Of a stretch of DNA of 64,000 bases, positions 1 through 12,841 are shown in pieces. Position 1 is the stretch's first letter, and every line of letters starts with the position of its first letter. A program made the position numbers and the translations under genes. Under the pieces are notes generated by a model. The model was not told the origin of the DNA. It saw only the letters and a program-made list of their open reading frames with translations, and made no database searches. Source of the stretch: Chrysomallon squamiferum (lineage: Eukaryota > Mollusca > Gastropoda > Neomphalida > Peltospiridae); the NCBI GenBank assembly GCA_012295275.1, contig CM022678.1:1096191-1160190 (forward strand), read 5' to 3'.

Positions 1-233
1 AATTATTTGTATGCACCAGTTCAGTGTTACATTTCTTACAAAGTACATAGAGATTATAAGAATATTTCAGATTTTCTGGCAGTCTTGGTCCTGGAGCATT
101 TTGCTGAACTGAAAACATACAATAATAATAATCGGATAAACCTCAAACTCACTACTTTCACATGTAAAATAACTATACTGCTGAAAGGGTTGTAGATTTT
201 ACAGTTTTAAATAGATTCGTGTTGTTTTTGCAG

Positions 234-2783
234 TTACCAGTGAAGAGGATGTTGATGAGATGCAGGTTATAACTGTTGGAGATGGCAAGTTTTGTTTTTT
301 AATACTTACTGCAATTCTGTAGCTTAATTAGCTGACCTGCAGAAGAGAAGCAGATATTAAAATGATCTCTCAAAAGTGTTACATAAAGTGAAAAATACTT
401 AACTCTGGCTGGTAAACAATCTCAGATTTTTAAGTGTGTACAGAGAATGGTATGTGGAATTCTCTAGCTATCAGACTGAAAATATTTTAAAAGCTAATAA
501 CAAAGATTTGTTTTAAATTACAAACAACATTTAGCAAGTCGCTCCAAGATTGTCAACTAGCAAAAATTATCAAAGTTTTAAATTATTGTGACATTTTTAT
601 TCTACAATTACAGTGATCACAGGAGAGAAACAGTATTATGATGCCTTCGTGTCTGTCTGTAGTCCAGATTCACGAGATTACCAGTTTGTCACAAATGTTC
701 TTATCCCCAAGTTAGAAAGTGCAGAGGTTGGCTTGAAACTCTGTGTGCCGTGGAGGGATGATTTGCCAGGAGCCTCCAAATACGCAACCAACGCACATTT
801 AATCAGTGAGAGGTAAACAAAAAATCAGACACAGTTGGTCATAATTCCATATTCACCTGTCAATGTAGGTGATATTAGAGGCCATTTTATCACGTCTTGC
901 AATCTTGAGTTGCCATGACCACTGTAGATTTCTACTGCTTCTTGAATGAAAAAAAAATCAGCAGTCCATCAAATTTCAGAAATTGTTTGATCATCCAGTA
1001 TTAAAGTGTTTTGCTGGAATGTCACATGGAAAGACACCACTGATCACAATAATCTAGTGAGAAATTTAATACATCAACTTTATCCATTCTGCATTATTAT
1101 TTTCTCATAGTTGAACATGCTTATTTAGTTGAAATGTGGTGACAAGAAATTCTTTATCTGGTTTTGTTTAGGTGTACCTGCTTTCAGTGAGGACTTTCAT
1201 CTTACAAATTTTATTTTTAAAAATTTGTTTCAGGTGCAGAAGAATTATTCTGATCTTGTCACCAGAATTTCTAAAGAGTCAGATTTGTGAATTTCAGTTG
1301 AAATTTTCCCACAGCTTATCACCATGTAAGTTAAAATAGGTGAAAAAAAGAAAATATTTATTGTTGTTTTAAACAGAAAATAAAACCTGAGCTCATGCTT
1401 CAGTATTTTAATGCAGACATATTTACAGAAATATATAATAAAAATATTTTGATGCTAGAAACAAATTTGACATTTTTCAAAAATTATTGTTAATATTAAA
1501 TATCTGTAGTTTTTTCAGATACATTTGTAAAGGATGGAAAATAATGTTTACATTCTTACAGTTCCTTTGCACAGTTTGTCATTGTAGTGTACAGTGTACA
1601 CAATACATACACAGTATATAAAATTTAAATGATCTGTTAGAATTTTGAGAAACAGAAGTTTATAACAAAAATGCAGGACATCAAAATTAGTTTTCTATTG
1701 CACGTTATATGCCACAGACTATATTCTGTATAATTGATTTTCTGACAAATTTACATATAGCAAACATAGACATGTATAAAAATAAATAATATTAATAATA
1801 AAAATAAACAAATTCACAAAAACTACTGCCTCATTTTATCCTTAACGTCTGCTAAATTACTTGGATATATTTAGCATAATCTATTCATGGTTAATATCAT
1901 TCAGATGTTTCTGCTGTGTATTTTTCTTAGGTTCACGTGAAAAGAAGATTATTCCTTTAATCACTGAGCCTTGTGAAGTGCCTAAACTTCTGTACCAGGT
2001 TTCCACATGTGACTACACCAAGGAGAGTACCACACCCTGGTTCTGGCCACGGCTAGAAGCCTCCATCAAAGCTCCCATAAACATCATTCCAGCAACAGAC
2101 ACCAGCCTGCAAAACATCGCATTAAACATCAGTCCAGTCAGGTAAATAAATAATAAATAACATAAAACTCAATATCAGCTCAAGCATATTAATAATAAAT
2201 AACATAAAACTCAATATCAGCTCAAGTATATTAATAATAAATAACATAAGGCATAATAACACCTTTGTGCCAGGTAAGTAAATAATAAGCAGTATAAAAC
2301 TAGTAATAGCTACATTCCAGGTAAGTAAATAATAAGCAGTATAAAACTTAGTAATAGCTACATTCTAGGTAAATAAATAATAAGCAGTATAAAACATAGT
2401 AACAGCTACATTCCAGATAAATAAATAATAACAAGTATAAAACTTAGTAGCAGCTACATTCTAGGTGAGAGTTTCTTAAACTGGATTTTTCATGAGCTAT
2501 TATTTCCAGTTTGAGAGAAATATAAATTCTACTCCAACTGGATTTCATCACTTCTTTCTGAGATATATACTGTCCAGTACTATTTTAGTGTTACCTGATT
2601 TTATTTATTTCTGGAATCTTTAAGAACTTTAGGTTTCACGATTTTCCCCAAACATTGTATGACTTCCACAATTACACAAAAAGTTTGAGAAATTACGTAA
2701 TTGAAAAAAATTACCTGAATAGGTAGACATACAATAACACATAAAATGTGTGTATATCTATATATACTTCTCTATCTGTCTAT

Positions 2784-2854
<71 letters not shown>

Positions 2855-2992
2855 TTTAATTTCATATTTGTTTTGTTCTGTTACTTCTTGTTTCTTTTTA
2901 ACAGCTCTAGTTACGTATCTAGGAGTGACTCCACTAAAAGCAGCAATGACAACAGCAGTACAAGTGGTGAAAACGACCAGGAGTACCAGTGA
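234..2992 (+). CDS. MyD88-like TIR adaptor, 3' exons (5' part lies before the window)
   Basis: Five exons are joined in consistent phase: 234-284, 614-812, 1234-1325, 1931-2141 and 2905-2992 (TGA at 2990). The product reads a short acidic linker, a complete TIR domain, then a Ser/Asn-rich tail of about 28 residues. TIR box 1 is YDAFVS, the BB loop is WRDDLPG (RDxxPG) and box 3 is FWPRL. The segments RCRRIILILSPEF and FSHSLSP, and the CDYT...WFW pattern, match MyD88 better than Toll receptors, and no transmembrane segment is seen. MyD88 couples Toll/IL-1-type receptors to IRAK kinases through a death domain, which would lie upstream of this window. The first intron uses a GC donor (GCAAGT at 285). 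Paralogues are common in molluscs, so orthology is not certain and I give no symbol. Confidence 0.85.
2142..2466 (+). repeat. Intronic minisatellite carrying splice-donor copies
   Basis: It starts exactly at the donor of the TIR exon ending at 2141. Degenerate units of about 45-50 bp repeat the donor-like string AGGTAAGTAAATAATAA (near 2271 and 2320, weaker near 2370 and 2420), each followed by AGCAGTATAAAAC and GCTACATTC. Confidence 0.75.
2787..2851 (+). repeat. (AG)n microsatellite
   Basis: About 32 uninterrupted AG dinucleotides, in the intron just before the last MyD88-like exon. Overlapping open frames of R/E or S/L are artefacts of this repeat. Confidence 0.95.
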
Positions 2993-3230
2993 TAAAAACA
3001 ACCAGGAGTACCAGTGATAAAAACAACCAGGAGTACCAGTGATAAAAACAACCAGGAGTACCAGTGATAAAAACAACCAGGAGTACAAGTGGTGAAAACA
3101 ACCAGGAGTACCAGTGATAAAAACAACCAGGAGTACCAGTGATAAAAACAACCAGGAGTACCAGTGATAAAAACAACCAGGAGTACCAGTGATAAAAACA
3201 ACCAGGAGTACCAGTGATAAAAACAACAAC
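2977..3230 (+). repeat. 25-bp minisatellite spanning the stop codon of the MyD88-like gene
   Basis: About ten copies of a 25-bp unit (CCAGGAGTACCAGTGATAAA plus about five bases). The first copy contains the last codons and TGA stop of the MyD88-like gene; the others lie in the 3' UTR. One internal unit has the variant ACAAGTGGTGAAAA, which also occurs just before the stop. Confidence 0.9.
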
Positions 3231-3239
3231 AGTGGCAAA

Positions 3240-5180
3240 CTGAAGTAACCCATGAGGCATATTAGAAAATAGCCCAGTGATACAGACAACTCTTTTTCTT
3301 TTATTTGTAACTAGATGTGCATTTACTTGTTATAACTCTAACCACTGTCAGTTAACTTTGTAATAACTGCAGATCTGTAAAACAAATCTATTTATTTTTT
3401 CTTATTTTTTCTTATTTTCCTTTTCTTTTTCTTTTATTAATTTTCTATTTTTTTTTTTTTTTTTTTTTTTTGTTCTTGGAAATCTTTTTCAGCAGAAGTT
3501 GGTTGTACCAAATTAGCGATCAGTTGTTGAAATCTAATGAAGACACTTTATTATTAATTGTTTGTTTTCTTTATTTAAACTCTCCACTCTTATTTAATTT
3601 AAATTTTTAAACTTATTTGTGAGTTAACATGCATGAGGCCACATGATTTGTGAGATCAAAAAAAAAAAAAAAAAAAAAAAAAATGAAGATTAATTTTAAT
3701 AAAAGTCCTTAAATTTATCACTCTTCTGAAAAGCAAAATATTGTGTACACAACCATTTTTGATACTTCATTAAAGAAGGAGACTTCCATTAAAATGATAA
3801 CAAACTATTCATAATAATAATAAGGTTGAGGTGAGAAATAAATAAAAAATAATAACTTTTATATCCTCTGACTGGCACAGGTATACGAAATTCTAAACTT
3901 TTTTTTATTGCGTTTCAAACGTTTATTATGTGCATTTCTTCATAGTATTTAACTCAGGAAAATACCGTAGAATAAAGAAGAATAAAGTTTCGTTACTTAT
4001 TAATTTTAATTTCTTTATGTGATTATTATAATAAGTTCAATATAAAAATGAATGTATCATTAAAAATATAATTACCTCCCCTTGATTTCCGAAGTCTTAT
4101 GTCTGAGTAACTGCAGTTGTTTTGAACAAAACTGTTTTGTTACCTGCAGCATTACCTGTATGGTATGTTAAAATACACGTTCTGTACATAAAACTTTTAT
4201 ACGATTAACATCATTAAAATGAATGTACATCATAATTATTTTTAATAAAATCGGAGATATTTAATTTAACCATCTATTTACGTTCGATTATGTGTTTATT
4301 TATCACTGACATCATCATCATTATTATTGTAATAATTGCACATATAAAAATAAACGAATGAATTAAAAAATATAAGATATTTGCTCATATATATTAAATT
4401 TAGTAAATAAAAATGTATCATCAATGTATTAGTATTTTAGCAGCATGCAGACATTTAACAAATTAAAAAATTACCTATGTAGTGATGATGTAGTCATGAC
4501 AAAAATGAAAGAGTCCTACCTGGACGTTGTTCACGTCTTTCATGTTTACAACGTTGTTAATATTCGTTTACAGATATAAAATACAAACAGTTTTAATCTA
4601 TTAAATATTTAATAATTAATTAATGTTGCTGTTTGATTTTTAATATACGTGATATCAATAAAGAAAGAAATATCACTTGAATATAGGAATAATGTATTTA
4701 ATAATATTTAATTTAGTTTGCTTACATATTAAAAAACTGAAATTACCCATGTTATACAAAATATAAATGGGTAAAAATAAATAATACATGTCAGAAAATA
4801 TAGGTTACAACAAAAGTTACATGTTCACTTATCAATAGGATAAGTATAGCTACAATTAAAAAACCTGTAACTAGACAGAAACGTTTGTTTTTGTCTAGTA
4901 AGTATTTGCGTACTAAGGGCATGTACATTAAACTGAACAAAACATTATCTTTGTTTTCTGTTAGTAAAGTAAAAAATGTGTATATTTATAATTAAATACA
5001 ACATTTAATATTAATGTGATCTCAGGTGAATCCTACAGTAAAAATTAAACAAAAACATATGTCTTTGTTTAATAAAACGTATATTTAAATTCAATTAATA
5101 TAATAACAGGAACAAGTAATATAAGAAAATAATGAATCATTATGTTTCACAATTTGCATCAGGAACAATAACTTTGTTTC
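3240..5180. other. AT-rich stretch without recognisable gene
   Basis: Contains poly-T near 3450, poly-A near 3660 and several AATAAA strings (for example near 3698) that could end the MyD88-like transcript. No coding pattern is seen on either strand. Confidence 0.6.
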
Positions 5181-5185
5181 CAGAT

Positions 5186-5610
5186 TTAGATTCTCAAAAG
5201 GCAGCTATAGAGGAGTAGAGAGAGAAAAACAGATCACTAGAGAAAAAAACAGAGAGTATTTCCGTGTGTGTGCGTGTGGAAGTGAAACAAAAAAACGAGC
5301 TGAGAAAGTGTGTATGTGTGTGTGTGGAAGTGAAACAAAAAACGACCTAAGAAAGTGTGTATGTGTGTGTGTGTGTGGAAGTGAAACACAAAACGACCTA
5401 AGAAAGTGTGTATGTGTGTGTGTGTTACATATAAACATTATGTTCTCTTTATTTCAACTTACTCGGGTCTACACGACAGTATCTGAGAAGAGCGATTGAT
5501 AGTCCTGAAATTTGCGTCATGTAATTACCCTCCTGTGACCCATTCAGACACTTCGTACTTTGTAAACAGTCAAGAAGATAGAACAGTTTGCTGATAATGA
5601 AGACATTGGA

Positions 5611-5641
<31 letters not shown>

Positions 5642-7446
5642 CAGACATACGTCCCAAAATAGACAGTTAACTCATATTGAAAAAGCAATTTTAGTAATAG
5701 TACTGTATGAAAATCAGAATAAATTGTAAAATATTTACTAAATTTAACTGTTAGTAAATGACATGCATAAACACACACCACAGACAATGACACACAAACA
5801 CATACATACGTGCGTACATACATAAATGTAATATAAAAATTCACCTGCAAATTGAATTGGAGTTAGAAAAGGTGGACACGAAATTCAACACACAAGTTTG
5901 AAATGATGGGCAGGTCTGCAGCTGTCGTTTGATGTCAGGATCTGTAAAATTCACTTTAGGCTCAAAATAACATTTATCTAAGAGAAACAATAGAAATTAT
6001 TTTTCTTTCATCTACGATTGTTCAGTTATTTCTTATAAACAGAAACGTGCAAATTCATACTGTACAACAATAGCAATATTTACATTCAACCAACGTGATA
6101 CCACAATAACTAGTTTCGTTATATAATACACAGCTGTACGTTAGATACTATACGTACCACACGATATGTTGTAAAGTGTGATAAGCTTATAGACGCTCAG
6201 CTGGTCAAGAGAGGAACACGAGGATAATGTTTTCTCTAGACAAATTATAGATGGCTGAAAGTTGCTGGAACAAAACAAAATAAAAATAATAATAGATAAA
6301 AAATGTTTTTAAAAAGTCTACTTATTTTATAATAATTACTTAGATTTTATTCTTCAACACATTTGTACAACAGTTTAAACGACAAAAGTAAGGAGGAATA
6401 TGCACCAATGAAATTGAGAACCCGACAGTTTTATTTATCCTTTCCTTAATATTACGATTTACATCTTGAGTTAACATCAACATTAAACATAAATTATTTT
6501 TGCCGATAATATTTATCAACAACTATCGATCTACTACGTGTACTACTGTATTATTACTACTGCCTTACTACTTCGACAGTACTACTATTATTAAAACCAG
6601 TAATCGTAATACTAGTATTAATAAACTATAACATCTACTACTACTACCATACTACTTCCACACTATTGTAGATATTATTATTGTTACTACTACTTCTACT
6701 AAGCACTACTCCTCTACACCTCTGTGTATTTTGCTTTATTTGTACGTATTTCAAAAGGTAGATTCTAACACAGGCTATTGACCAAACCCACTGACATTTA
6801 CGAAAGTGAGAAATCAAACATAATTTGAACACGTGGTTACAACGAATCATATTATGAAAAATACACGGCTGTTGTACATCGTGTAAAGGAAGTAGGAAAA
6901 TAATATGTATATATGGATAAAACAGGTAACAAAGAAAAAACCCAACTTTTTATAGCTCTATTTAACCAAGTTCAGAATGTACGTTAAGGGAAATATAATT
7001 AAAAGTTTTAAGTGTGTAATTATCAAAATAGAATATTAAAAAAATAATAATAATAATAATTTTAATATTGACAAATTAAATCCTTTTCATGTTAATAAAT
7101 ACTAATATATTTCGAACATGTCTCCTACCTACAAAATGCGTTCGCGTCGAAATTACGAATCAGTGAAATAAATTCTGTTTGACAGTTCAAAAAACAGCTG
7201 TTGGCCTGCAAAACTAAGTAAGTTAAAATACATTATCAACAATGAAACCACAACATATTAACGGTAACGAAGATAGCAGAGACACAGTTATAATATAGTT
7301 ATTTTTGTAACTTTAAAACACAGACCAGTGTTACTTATTTTAATTACTTATCAGTGGTACACACACACACGTACATACGTTCATACATGATTACATATTT
7401 TACCTGTGAACACGGTCGCTAGGACAAGGAGCTGGTAGACAGCCAT
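5186..7446 (-). CDS. Small secreted cysteine-rich protein, six exons, 142 residues
   Basis: Minus-strand exons: 7446-7404 (ATG), 7213-7129, 6264-6158, 5977-5845, 5504-5463 and 5204-5186 (TAA). All five introns are GT-AG with matching phases (1,2,1,2,2). The N-terminus MAVYQLLVLATVFTVLQA is a signal peptide with plausible cleavage after QA. The mature part has 12 cysteines (3, 3, 4, 1 and 1 in exons 2 to 6), enough for six disulfides, and two NxT/NxS glycosylation sites. Exons 2 and 4 share a pattern of Cys-x3-Cys or Cys-x5-Cys, a hydrophobic F-x-S stretch, then Cys at the exon end, hinting at internal duplication. I do not recognise the family. Secretion is a safe inference; the function is unknown. 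The acceptor of exon 2 (CTTAG) was chosen over a nearby GCAG because only it preserves the frame. Confidence 0.72.
5262..5425. repeat. Intronic minisatellite, GT-rich plus spacer
   Basis: Three copies of a TGTGTGTGTGGAAGTGAAAC-type unit with an AAACGACCTAAGAAAG spacer, inside the last intron of the secreted-protein gene. Confidence 0.8.
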
Positions 7447-8586
7447 GTTGTCAGCTCCAACGCTAAATATATCTACGTAATAAAATATTCAGTTTTATTT
7501 TTGTTATTTGTTTGACAATAACTGTGTGTGCGTTTATTGAATATTCTTACAGAGATTTATTATGAATGCTTAATGCACCGTTCATTTTAAATGGCAAGAA
7601 ACATGTAAGCAACTGTGCTCTTAAAAATAAATTAAATAGAGCGAAACAAAATACATACAATCATACATACAAACATACAAACATATATTCAAAATGCATG
7701 CATACATACATACATACATACATTACCATAACCATTTGTTGTACCTCCACAATATGTGCATTGTTCGTAACTGTAGTATAGTGGCTTCACTAACTACATT
7801 AATTTTCAAATAGAAAACGTGGAACAAGGTTGTGTTGAAAACTGTACACTTACAGTGTATAATCTCAGCTGAATCATGCAGGCTATGCAAGCAAGTGAAG
7901 CAGAATACACAGTTTGTAACTACTGAGTTAGCATGTTATAAAAAAAAGAATGACTCATAATAAAGTTATCGTTTTAAATGGAAAACGAATAAGGGTTTAA
8001 ACGACGACTGAAAATGAACATGTTAGTGATGATGTTAGAAAATAATAACCAGTAAACAACATCCTGATAGAGTTTGCTGAAAGCTACGCAAATCAGAAAC
8101 CAAGACAAGCCAGCTGAAGAAGCAAATCATGGATCTTTGAGGAAAACTTTGGCACCTGCTTGAAGAGACAAGTCTACTACACGCACACACACGAACACGC
8201 ACACACCACTTTAATGTTGTAAAACAAAACAACTATTTCAAAATGTACACATTTCATTTACTTTTCATCACAGCTATAGATATACATTACTATGCCAGAG
8301 AAAATACAAAATATACAACAATGTAATTAATTTGACACATTATCTTTTGATATTAAACTGTTCACGTAATATGTCAATTTGAACAGTTTTCAGAATTCAG
8401 TACTAATAAAACAATATACTAAAATTTTCACAATACATTGAATAGAGATTGAAGTATGAATTATATATACAAAATTATTACAGAAATATGTTTTCATTTT
8501 TAGAAATGTTTCAGAATATTTGAACAGAAACTGCATTACATATTTCGATAAACTATGTCTGTTTGAACTGACTTATTATTATGATG

Positions 8587-8631
<45 letters not shown>

Positions 8632-8690
8632 GAGGAGCATGCGATGTACAACACAACAAAGAGTAACATTTCCCTTTTCTAAAGCCCACT
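7447..8690. other. Upstream region of the secreted-protein gene; no gene seen
   Basis: Presumed promoter side of the minus-strand gene. Contains TACA-type repeats near 7660-7725 and an (ATA)n run at about 8580-8631. No open frame looks coding. Confidence 0.5.
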
Positions 8691-9410
8691 TTCTTTTTGT
8701 TCGGATTAAAGTGAGTGATTCTTAATTAATTTTTGAAGAATTATTCCCTTTCAGGTGACATGCCTCTGTATCTGTCGGAAATAGATATGGTTTCGTTCCT
8801 GCCTTCCGGCGTTTTCACCCATTCACGTTAAAAAGGCTAAAATTAATCTCATATGGAAGAGCATAGAAATGATATTTTCCTCTAATAAATCGAACAAAAC
8901 TTTGATTTGAAATTTTAAAAGACAGGTGTTTGAAATGAAAATTTTCTTTCTTTCCACAAAAAATTCCCAATCAAGCATAATTCTCGAAAAGAACAATTTC
9001 CGCGCTTTCTGAAAAGCGTTGCTCGTTGTTCAGAAGTGAACTTTGACATGGATCAGTGTTCTCACTAAGCAAGTGGATGGAATTGGATTGTGAAGGAAAG
9101 TTTAAGAGTTTACCTTAATAATAATAGAATGAAGCGTTGCATGAATTTAAAACATAAAAAAAAAAAAAAAAATAATAATAATAATATTGTTATGATATCT
9201 CCTCTTGTTAAAAAGTAATAATAGTTTTTGTTCGAGGAAGTTGATGTTAGCGATTTCAAGGGAGATAATTTGTGATCGCTGTGCTGAGAATTTTAATCAG
9301 TTTCAGACTTTAACATTAGCTTCTTTTGACCGTAAATTTCAATTCATTCTACTAAGTAATTACATACATTCAGTAAGACAGACCAGACAGTGTTTACTTA
9401 GTTGTATAAT
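8690..9410 (+). repeat. Duplicated non-coding block X, left copy
   Basis: Aligns by eye with 59340-60085 over about 700 bp. Shared strings include TGAACTTTGACAT...GATCAGTGTTCTCACTAAGCAA and TTGATGTTAGCGATTTCAAG. No open frame is conserved between copies. Confidence 0.85.
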
Positions 9411-9701
9411 TTGTTTTCACAGCTCACACTAAATTCTATATACATTTCCTGACAATGTTATTGCATAAATATTTTAACATACACAGATTTTTTTTTATTA
9501 GTTTATTTTAGATATCCTATTACAGCTGAATTAAAGATCATTCTTGTTAATCTTGACTGTCTAAGTGCATTTTGTTCTATTTTTCCAATTCTTTCCTTTT
9601 TTCTTTTTCCGTCTTTTTTATACAGTGTATGATATTCTGCTTCGAAAGAAAGCAGAAATAAAATAAATATTCCAAATTTAGTTATTTCATTCACGTATAA
9701 C

Positions 9702-9950
9702 AATCTTTCGAAAGTAATTAAGAAAGTAAAGAAACAAAGTTTAATTTTCCCATCTGTTAGTGCGCGATAAATTCAAGTTGAATCTACTGAATGTAGGACA
9801 AAAAGGACAGCCCCCCTCCCAGTCCAAAAATGCACAGACAGACAAAAGGCCACCAGTGAATTTGCAAGTTGGGACAAAAGCTCCCCATAGACTAAAACAA
9901 AAAAAAGAGAGAAAAAACAAAGAAAAAGAAAAAAAGAAAATTCTCTAACA
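9702..9950. repeat. Dispersed repeat, copy 1 (SINE- or MITE-like)
   Basis: Shares about 220 bp with 23744-23965. It begins AATCTTTCGA, contains AAGTTTAATTTTCC and CAGTCCA..AATGCACAG, and ends in an A-rich tail. The class is not determined. Confidence 0.7.
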
Positions 9951-10348
9951 ACCACTTTATTAAAGTGACAAAATCTTTTCATATTTTCTAAGCTACGCTA
10001 TGTTACCTGTAATGCTAATTATGTGGGTTACTTTCAAAGTTACTCATTAACAAAACCTGGTGACACCTGTTTACTGAACCGAATAACTGCGTAAATCCCA
10101 TGATTTAGAAAATATCGGGAAAAATATCAAACAACGACAGATTATTATTTTTTTTTTTTCATTTTTTTTTTTCTCGGTGTGGGATCGTTTATACTACTTT
10201 TTTATGTATGAAAGGTTTTTGCTGGTCCATTTTGTCCGGCTGTGCAGTCTTGGTTTGGTGGGGGCCTCTTTCCTGTAGAGCATGTGGTCCGTAACTCGTC
10301 TCTATTTCATTCTTTATGAAAGGAAAACAGAGTACTCTTCCTTGCCTG

Positions 10349-10435
10349 ATGATTCACAGAGCAAGCAGACGGCAAAGAATCTGGGTCACTTCGTTAGTTG
10401 ACAAATTTCGAGTTTTACTTCCTTTTCTACTGCAG
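10349..10435 (+). promoter_or_regulatory. Candidate non-coding first exon, copy 1 of 4
   Basis: Reads GATTCACAGAGC..GCAGACGG and ends CTGCAG|GTAGGG, a good donor. Three related copies lie at 57566, 61008 and 62669. It sits 4.4 kb upstream of the nSTAND-ankyrin start codon and could be that gene's 5'-UTR exon and promoter. This is inferred from conservation of exon and donor. Confidence 0.5.
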
Positions 10436-10439
10436 GTAG

Positions 10440-10973
10440 GGAAAACTTATACTCTATTATTTTATCTAGACAATTTAATACATTAATCTTATGACAAATT
10501 AAAATTTCAGTTTCTTACTGCACGCATTTGCACAAAAATAATCCAGTTTGAAAAGTTTGGTTAAGTTGAAAAAGTAGTTAGGAAAGGTATCACTGTTTAG
10601 TAATATGAGCAACCATCCTTATCTTTATTAGCGCAAATCATTAAAAGAAATAAGAGGAAATGGACTTAAAAATGTTGAATTTGAAAGTTTAAAATCTCGA
10701 TGTGACGGTTTCCGAGCGTATACGGAAATTTCAGATCGAAATTCAAGATTGCGGACGGTTAGTGTTTACAAACTTTTAAACATATATTTCTTCATGATGC
10801 AGTCATTTCTACATGGATTATTAACGTATTTTAAAAAAAAATATGTCATATAATCAATGCCTCGTATATATAGACGTCCATTATTGAGTAGAAATAGTTG
10901 CAAAGATCGATAGATATTTTGTGGTTTTTGGGGGGTAACTTTGAAGATATATAGCCTTGTACCCATTTTGTAC

Positions 10974-11008
<35 letters not shown>

Positions 11009-12090
11009 CAAATATTATTACGACGTCGTCAGCAAAAAGATAAACAAAAAAACCACATACACACACACGCACAAAAAACAAAACACATCCAAAAACTTAA
11101 ATTAAATAATTTTAATAGACAGTGACACTGTCGCGTGTATATGAAAATGACTATTCTCATTAGGTATCATAATTTGGACCTTTACTCAACCGAAACTGCA
11201 TAGTGGACAGTTCTGAGTACGTTGTTGTAAAACAATGCTCTGGTACATTCATTACAGTCTTTGTTACCGATATTTGGTCAGAAGATTATTATTACTTTCT
11301 TTTTAGAGATCCGTCAGCTGGCTGTACGAGAAAAAAAAAAGTTAAAAATTAAATTTTCACTCTTTTTGGTTAAAACAAAAAGTGGTGTTACTTTGGCATG
11401 TGATCTACAAATCAAAGGGACACCTACAATCATCCCAAAAATTATCTATGACATTTCTATAAGATAACAGCATGATGAAACAGGATAATTATATTCCTTT
11501 TTACAGGATATGTCAGTTTATAGCAGACAGGTAAAGTAATACAACAGATTTCACCTAGCTTGGATTCAAAATTGACTGTTAACCAAATAAAATTAATAAT
11601 TAAAAACAACAGTAATAATAATAACTGTAGTTTCACACACCTGTAATTTACATTTCTGTATCTTAGACAAATTGCAATCCCACATACATGTACATAAACT
11701 AGCTGGTCCTATATTAAAACACTACAAACAAGTAGATTGTGTTTCTATATAGTTACTTAGACTTTCTTATTCTCTAGTTAATTTTATTTTCTTTGCATTT
11801 TGTAAATTTAATTTCTTGATATGTAGGTATTTGGATTTTTTTAAATTATATTATACTTGATTTATTTATTTTATTTTAATTTCTAAATGAGACACATAAT
11901 AATATGTATATTAAGAACTTGAAAAATTCTATGTTTTGTATCGTTGTGATAACTAATTCAGTAAATTATTTATAAATGTGAATTCATCTCTAAGTATTTA
12001 GATTTTCTCACTATGTTAGATAATATCTAGGTATTAAGGATTTCTTAGCCAAAGTAATATGTAGAAACTTCTGTGACAAATCTCCTGTTT
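10440..12090. other. Intergenic or intronic AT-rich DNA
   Basis: Holds an (AT)n run at about 10977-11007 and no convincing exon. If 10349-10435 is the first exon of the nSTAND-ankyrin gene, this is its first intron. Confidence 0.5.
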
Positions 12091-12382
12091 ATTAACTGAC
12101 ATTCTGTGTTGAAAAAGATAACATTATTTCATCAGTAATAATAAACATAACAGCTATTTTGATATGGAAAAACTTCCAAGATTTCATCCTGTCTTTTCTA
12201 ATTATAACTCTTTCAGTTTTTGAGCATGCAGATACATTTTTTGTTATAGTTTTCAAAAAGATGGGTTTTTAAAAAAAAAAAATTTAATTCTATTTTATTT
12301 TATTTATTTATTTTATTTTATTTTCTAAATATTAATAATAAATAAAATTTCAAAACATTTTTTTTTTGTGTTCTGTTGACAG

Positions 12383-12428
12383 GACTGAAGAGGTGTATGG
12401 TCAGTGACAATGGTTTAACATACAACAG
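12383..12428 (+). other. Candidate 5'-UTR exon
   Basis: Acceptor TTGACAG, body GACTGAAGAGGTGTATGGTC, donor ACAACAG|GTAAAA. Related copies lie at 12766, about 23514 (acceptor AG lost) and 24309. Confidence 0.4.
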
Positions 12429-12765
12429 GTAAAATCTAAAGATGTGTTAAACTGACTTATAAGTAAGTAAATGATTTTAGAGTAATGTTTCAATATACAT
12501 ATCTGATTCTGCAGTCAGTACTATGAAAAAGAACAACACAGTACATTAATTTTCATATTTTGAAAAATGCCAGTTACAATGGATTTTCTACTAAGTATTT
12601 TTCTTTCTTTTTTCTTAGCAGAAAATTCTTCATTTATTATTTTTTATTCGTATTTTGGGTAAATATTTTCATAATAATAAGAAAAGGAAAATGTATTACT
12701 TGACAATATTAATTTAAGAAGCAAGGTAAATCAGTATGTAAGTTTTTTTATTGTTTTATTGACAG

Positions 12766-12841
12766 GACAGAAGAGTTGTATGACCAGTGACAGAAACAGC
12801 TAAAATCTAAAGATGGGTTAAACTGAGTTGTGACGATATAA
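12766..12841 (+). other. Candidate 5'-UTR exon, second tandem copy
   Basis: Acceptor ATTGACAG, body GACAGAAGAGTTGTATGACC, donor GTAAGT at 12842. It lacks the internal donor of the copy at 12383 and extends further. It has no long open frame, so it is probably untranslated. Confidence 0.4.

Noticed and set aside
613-2141. Toll-like receptor instead of MyD88
   Set aside because: The TIR is split by introns, carries MyD88-type SLSP and CDYT..WFW signatures and shows no membrane segment before it.
2780-3289. Long minus-strand frames (96-169 residues) of GTPGCFYHWYSWLF type
   Set aside because: They are translations of the 25-bp minisatellite and the (AG)n run.
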